This document shows, piece after piece, positions 5,429 through 7,784 of a DNA stretch of 7,784 nucleotides. Under the pieces are notes generated by a model. That model saw nothing but the letters and a program-made list of their open reading frames with translations. It made no database searches and was not told the DNA's origin. How positions within the stretch are numbered: position 1 is the stretch's first letter; every line of letters starts with the position of its first letter. The DNA is from Calditrichota bacterium. GTDB lineage: Bacteria > Zhuqueibacterota > Zhuqueibacteria > Zhuqueibacterales > Geothermadaptataceae. Made by a program: the position numbers and the translations under genes. Location of the stretch: assembly GCA_008501545.1 (NCBI GenBank), contig QQUM01000833.1, positions 1 through 7,784 of the forward strand, given 5' to 3'.

Positions 5429-5620
5429 ATGGAAAACAAGTATGTACTGGAAAAAGAAATTGGCAAGGGCCTTGTGATGCTTGCAAACATTGTTGCCGGT
5501 GGTTTGATGTTTGGACAGGTGTTCGATGAGCACTTCAGTGTGGAAATGTTTTTTGTAGGCCTTGCTTTTACGATTATCTTGTATATTTCCACAGGTCGCT
5601 TCTTTAAAAGAATTAAGTAA
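5429..5620 (+). CDS. Small two-helix membrane protein, 63 residues
   Basis: ATG 5429 is chosen over an upstream in-frame TTG at 5384 because the promoter -10 box lies between them. The protein has a charged start (MENKYVLEKE), a first membrane helix at about 12-30, a short loop 'VFDEHFSVE', a second helix at about 38-54 and a basic end 'GRFFKRIK', suggesting both termini in the cytoplasm. It resembles in outline the small two-helix DUF6722-type proteins, but I cannot confirm that family. It is probably the first gene of a two-gene unit: the next starts 5 bases after its stop. Driven by a consensus promoter and apparently leaderless, it should be strongly transcribed. Confidence 0.7.
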   Translation: MENKYVLEKEIGKGLVMLANIVAGGLMFGQVFDEHFSVEMFFVGLAFTIILYISTGRFFKRIK

Positions 5621-5625
5621 ATCCT

Positions 5626-5745
5626 ATGGGCATTATTATCTTCTTTGTCGGTTTTGGTTTATTCGCAATTGCATTGCCGTTTATTTTCAGAGCGAATAAA
5701 AAAGTTGATATTAAAAATAACGAATATCATCACCCGATTAAATAA
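5626..5745 (+). CDS. Single-helix membrane micropeptide, 39 residues
   Basis: ATG 5626 opens a 39-residue frame ending at TAA 5743-5745. One hydrophobic helix fills about residues 2-21 (GIIIFFVGFG then LFAIALPFIF), followed by a basic stretch 'RANKKVDIKN' and a polar tail 'EYHHPIK', predicting an inner-membrane protein with its tail in the cytoplasm. It lies 5 bases after the preceding small membrane gene and has no clear ribosome binding site, so translation would depend on coupling to it. The terminator at 5770-5792 closes the unit. No family is recognised; the gene is short, but its hydrophobic profile and position are better than chance. Confidence 0.5.
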   Translation: MGIIIFFVGFGLFAIALPFIFRANKKVDIKNNEYHHPIK

Positions 5746-5769
5746 TCAGTTTTTTCACGCTCTAAGGAG

Positions 5770-5792
5770 ACGGCCATGTTTGCCGTTTTTTT
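5770..5792 (+). terminator. Rho-independent terminator of the small membrane-protein unit
   Basis: ACGGC (5770-5774) pairs with GCCGT (5782-5786) across a 7-base loop and is followed by an unbroken T run to 5792. The stem is short but GC-rich and the U tract is strong. Confidence 0.7.
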
Positions 5793-5868
5793 AATTCCTC
5801 GCTTTACCGCAGTTAGTAATTGAAAAAATCTTTCCTACCTCCACTCTTTTCGCACGCCATCCAATACA

Positions 5869-6561
5869 TTAAGCCAGTATTACACCGAGAAAGGCATCCC
5901 TGAAAAGAAATTCTCGATGATAACCAACGCGGCAGACACAAGAAAAATTAAACCACAGGTGCGGGACCAGGAGATTGAACAACGATACAATCTCAAGGAT
6001 AAACGAGTCATCGGCTGGGTGGGGGCTGGTCATGCATGGACCGGTATTGAGGTGTTGATGAAGGCGGTTACCAACGTCATGCCCAAATTCCAGGATGTCT
6101 GTGTTATGATGATTGGCACGGAAAACAACATGAAATTTTTCCGAGAACAATTTAAAGATACGGATTTTTTTGATCGAATTAAATTGGTCGGTTTCATTCC
6201 AAACGATGAAATCCCACGCTATTTGTCCTGCATGGATATCACCATCGCTCCGTACCCGAGACTCGACCTCTTTTACGCTTCTTCGATGAAACTCTTCGAG
6301 TATATGGCCGCAGGAAAAGCCGTTGTCGCCACACGTATTGGGCAATTGGCTGAAGTTATGAAAGATGGCGAGAACGGTTATCTTTACGATCCCGATGATG
6401 CACAGGAATTGACTGAGAAAGTCACTGCGTTATTAGAAAATGACGCACAACGAAAAGCATTTGGTCGCGCTGTCCGACAGGCTGCGGAAAAAGAGTACAA
6501 TTGGGATCGAGTGGGGGAAAAAATGCTTGAAGTTTTTGAAAAGGTTTTGAAGAAAAACTAA
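5869..6561 (+). pseudogene. GT4-family glycosyltransferase, N-terminal half missing
   Basis: The frame is open from 5824 with no start codon before ATG 5917, yet recognisable homology begins upstream of that ATG: 'LSQYYTEKGIPEKKFSMITN' then 'AADTRKIKP' is the linker of GT-B enzymes that usually reads 'GIPxEKxxVIPNGVD'. The following C-terminal Rossmann domain is complete: 'RVIGWVGAGHAWTGIEVL', 'DRIKLVGFIPNDEIPRYL', 'IAPYPRLDLFYASSMKL', 'FEYMAAGKAVVAT' and 'GENGYLYDPDDAQEL', ending in a C-terminal helix. These are the nucleotide-sugar-binding parts of GT4 (glycosyl transferases group 1). The acceptor-binding N-terminal domain of about 180 residues is absent and replaced by unrelated sequence and a terminator, so the product cannot be a working GT-B enzyme. 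A separate C-domain protein started at 5917 is possible but has no ribosome binding site. Confidence 0.8.
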
Positions 6562-6684
6562 AAAAATGGTGATTTAAACGCATTGGCGCAGTGTTTGAGA
6601 TGCTGCCATTGCACATATTTTTTTTAATCACGACATGACCAATCAAATGATTAGAACTATTTCTCATAAACTCTGGTAATAGTT

Positions 6685-6882
6685 ATGAAAACACAGGCTC
6701 TTTTTCTTATCATAGCTTTAATTTTAACCTTTACGGTTTTTGCCTTTATACTTGCAAAAACTGAAAACGCAACAAGCTACCAAGTGGAATTAATGGATAA
6801 TTTAATGTCACTTGTACAAACCGGTTTTGGAGCAATCATTGGTTGGTTTTTACATGAGATTAAAACAAAAAAAAGCAATTAA
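6685..6882 (+). CDS. Small membrane protein, 65 residues
   Basis: ATG 6685 gives a protein with a strongly hydrophobic first helix at about residues 5-24 (ALFLIIALIL and on), a polar loop 'KTENATSYQVELMDN', a second, weaker hydrophobic segment at about 40-57 ('QTGFGAIIGWFLHE') and a basic end 'KTKKSN'. A hairpin with both ends in the cytoplasm is likely; alternatively the first helix is an uncleaved signal anchor. No ribosome binding site is evident and no family is recognised. It stands alone between the broken glycosyltransferase and the terminator shared with the M16 peptidase gene. Confidence 0.55.
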   Translation: MKTQALFLIIALILTFTVFAFILAKTENATSYQVELMDNLMSLVQTGFGAIIGWFLHEIKTKKSN

Positions 6883-6931
6883 CATCTCAACAAATTTTAT
6901 CTTGTGTTTCCAAAAATCTTTTTTTTCACTC

Positions 6932-6978
6932 GTAGCAACGGTCTCCGTGGCTGCATCCGCCAGACGCTCTGCGTCGGC
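6932..6978. repeat. Twin GC-rich hairpins with identical TCT loops, possible dispersed repeat
   Basis: Hairpin 1 (6932-6954) is GTAGC and ACGG, a TCT loop, CCGT and GCTGC, with one A/G mismatch. Hairpin 2 (6959-6978) is GCC, a bulged A, GACGC, a TCT loop, GCGTC and GGC. Four bases separate them. The block is far richer in GC than the flanking AT-rich intergenic DNA and encodes nothing plausible on either strand. Structure and composition suggest a REP-like dispersed intergenic element; a single copy here cannot prove repetition. Confidence 0.4.
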
Positions 6979-7014
6979 TGAGCAATTCAAATGCTGCACA
7001 TAAGTACTTAATAA

Positions 7015-7049
7015 CAAAAGGCTACGATAACGAGCACCGTAGCCTTTTG
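7015..7049. terminator. Bidirectional terminator between the small membrane gene and the M16 peptidase gene
   Basis: A perfect 12-bp stem (CAAAAGGCTACG with its complement) encloses an 11-base loop. The A-rich and T-rich stem ends mean each strand presents a TTTT run at the 3' side of its hairpin. It lies between convergent genes and starts 31 bases beyond the stop of the peptidase gene. Confidence 0.75.
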
Positions 7050-7079
7050 CACGCCATTTCTAAAAAAGTATGGAAAAGA

Positions 7080-7784
7080 TTATTTCAACGTCTCATATAC
7101 CTTGCCAAATTCTTTCACTTGCTGCCGGATTGTTTTCACATCGCCGGCTACGACAATAATCATTTTATCATCATCGATGTATTTTTGTGTTATGCTTTGC
7201 ACATCTTCGGGCGTCACCGCGTGAACACGATCGACATATTCTTCCAAATAGGCTTCATCGAGATCATGCAGGTCGACATAATTGAGCTGTGAGATTATAC
7301 CACCCCGTGAAGAATTTCGCAAAACGAAAATACCGGCCATATAATTTTCGATTCCCTTTAATTCATCACTCATTGGAGGCTCAGCCTGTAAAAGATTTAT
7401 TTCTTTCATGATCTCCCGCAATGACGCTCCGGTGACATCAGTCGTCACATCCGCGCTTTGTACCCAGTATGCATTGCGGAATCGTGAATTTACCGAGCTC
7501 CGGGGTGAGTACGTATAGCCTTTATCTTCACGAATATTGCTGGTAATCCGCGAAGCAAAAGAGCCACCGAGGAGCGAATTCGTCACCAGCAATTTAATAT
7601 AATCCGGATCGCCGGGATCGATGACCGGCCAGCCCATGCGGATGGTGGATGGTTTGGAATCTTTGCGGTCGATTAAATAAACCGCCCGTTCGCTGCGTGG
7701 TTTGGCCGGCAACATCTCAGCTTCTTTGCCCTTCGGCCAGCTATTGAAGGCTTTATTGATCGCATTCCTTACCTGGTCCGCATT
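7080..7784 (-). CDS. M16 family (insulinase-like) peptidase, C-terminal part, 5' partial
   Basis: The minus-strand frame is open from the window edge to TAA at 7082-7080, giving the last 234 residues; the ATG at 7715 is internal because family-like sequence continues upstream of it. The piece begins at the end of one M16 domain linker ('VRNAINKAFNSWPKGK') and then has the second-half domain: 'TIRMGWPVIDPGDPDY', 'LLGGSFASRI', 'NIREDKGYTYSPRSS' and 'DDDKMIIVVAGD'. The L-G-G-x-F-x-S-R...R-E-x-K-G-x-[AT]-Y-S motif is the R/Y-containing substrate-gripping signature of the M16 C-terminal domain. The zinc site HxxEH would be in the missing N-terminal half or in a partner subunit, since M16B enzymes often come as active and inactive pairs encoded side by side. 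Many such proteins in Gram-negative bacteria are periplasmic or lipoproteins. Confidence 0.9.
   Translation of the reverse strand, partial: NADQVRNAINKAFNSWPKGKEAEMLPAKPRSERAVYLIDRKDSKPSTIRMGWPVIDPGDPDYIKLLVTNSLLGGSFASRITSNIREDKGYTYSPRSSVNSRFRNAYWVQSADVTTDVTGASLREIMKEINLLQAEPPMSDELKGIENYMAGIFVLRNSSRGGIISQLNYVDLHDLDEAYLEEYVDRVHAVTPEDVQSITQKYIDDDKMIIVVAGDVKTIRQQVKEFGKVYETLK

Noticed and set aside
5336..5533. Minus-strand frame ending 'DKYLTEWGLIEILK'
   Set aside because: The tail looks somewhat protein-like, but the frame runs through a consensus plus-strand promoter and antisense to a better membrane-protein gene; at most a remnant.
5776..5823. 15-codon frame MFAVFLIPRF... behind an AAGGAG site
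   Set aside because: Start and ribosome binding site fall within the terminator hairpin and T run; more likely chance, though it could be the trace of a gene start lost at the glycosyltransferase breakpoint.
5869..6345. Minus-strand 158-codon frame
   Set aside because: It is the shadow of the glycosyltransferase frame, whose family motifs are clear.
5851..7058. Shared short words (GCACGCCAT near 5852 and 7049) as possible attachment-site direct repeats
   Set aside because: Only 9 bases are shared, the flanks differ, and neither copy lies at a clear junction.
1..7784. CRISPR array, tRNA, rRNA or transposase
   Set aside because: No regularly spaced repeats, no cloverleaf or rRNA-like sequence and no transposase or integrase motifs were seen on either strand.

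Overview
The window looks like accessory, partly decayed chromosomal DNA (about 40% GC by eye) from an uncultured Gram-negative bacterium. An FCB-group lineage of the Calditrichota / KSB1 / Ignavibacteria kind is my best guess. The signs are a FlgD-Ig-like / T9SS-type C-terminal domain on a probable secreted protein at the left edge, a lipobox lipoprotein, a beta-barrel-like outer-membrane protein ending in phenylalanine, and an M16 zinc-peptidase subunit at the right edge. This lineage call is inference, because no rRNA or marker gene is present.

Layout. 1-306: 3' end of a secreted or surface protein and its terminator. 373-1197: a promoter-led operon of two tandem DUF2958 genes, the first with a 25-residue internal insertion and an 8-codon leader cistron overlapping its start. 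1246-1416 (minus): a 56-residue four-cysteine protein. 1417-1754: no convincing protein gene, but dense inverted complementarity (candidate structured RNA) and a strong hairpin. 1755-2756: a lipoprotein with an HExxH...ExxAN metallopeptidase signature. 2790-3583: an outer-membrane-type protein broken by a -1 frameshift. 3573-4829 (minus): a soluble VirD4/TraG-like ATPase. 4859-5330: a divergent control region with an 18-bp palindrome and two 20-bp operator-like units, then a ParD-like antitoxin followed by only the C-terminal third of a ParE toxin. 5393-5745: a consensus sigma70 promoter driving two very small membrane proteins, the first apparently leaderless. About 5869-6561: a GT4 glycosyltransferase lacking its N-terminal half. 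6685-6882: another tiny membrane protein. 6932-6978: two GC-rich hairpins with identical TCT loops, perhaps a dispersed repeat. 7080-7784 (minus): C-terminal half of an M16 peptidase that runs off the window.

Two themes stand out. The first is erosion: a beheaded ParE, a beheaded glycosyltransferase and a frameshifted outer-membrane protein lie within 4 kb. Together with mobile-element-type genes (DUF2958, VirD4-like ATPase, ParD) and no transposase or integrase, this suggests the remains of an integrated element or a variable island. The second is compact regulation: a leaderless start, a leader minicistron, stacked operators and bidirectional terminators between convergent genes. I see no complete known defence or secretion system. 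The least explained items are the structured segment at 1513-1680, the antisense four-cysteine protein, the tandem DUF2958 pair with its insertion, and the metallopeptidase-like lipoprotein.
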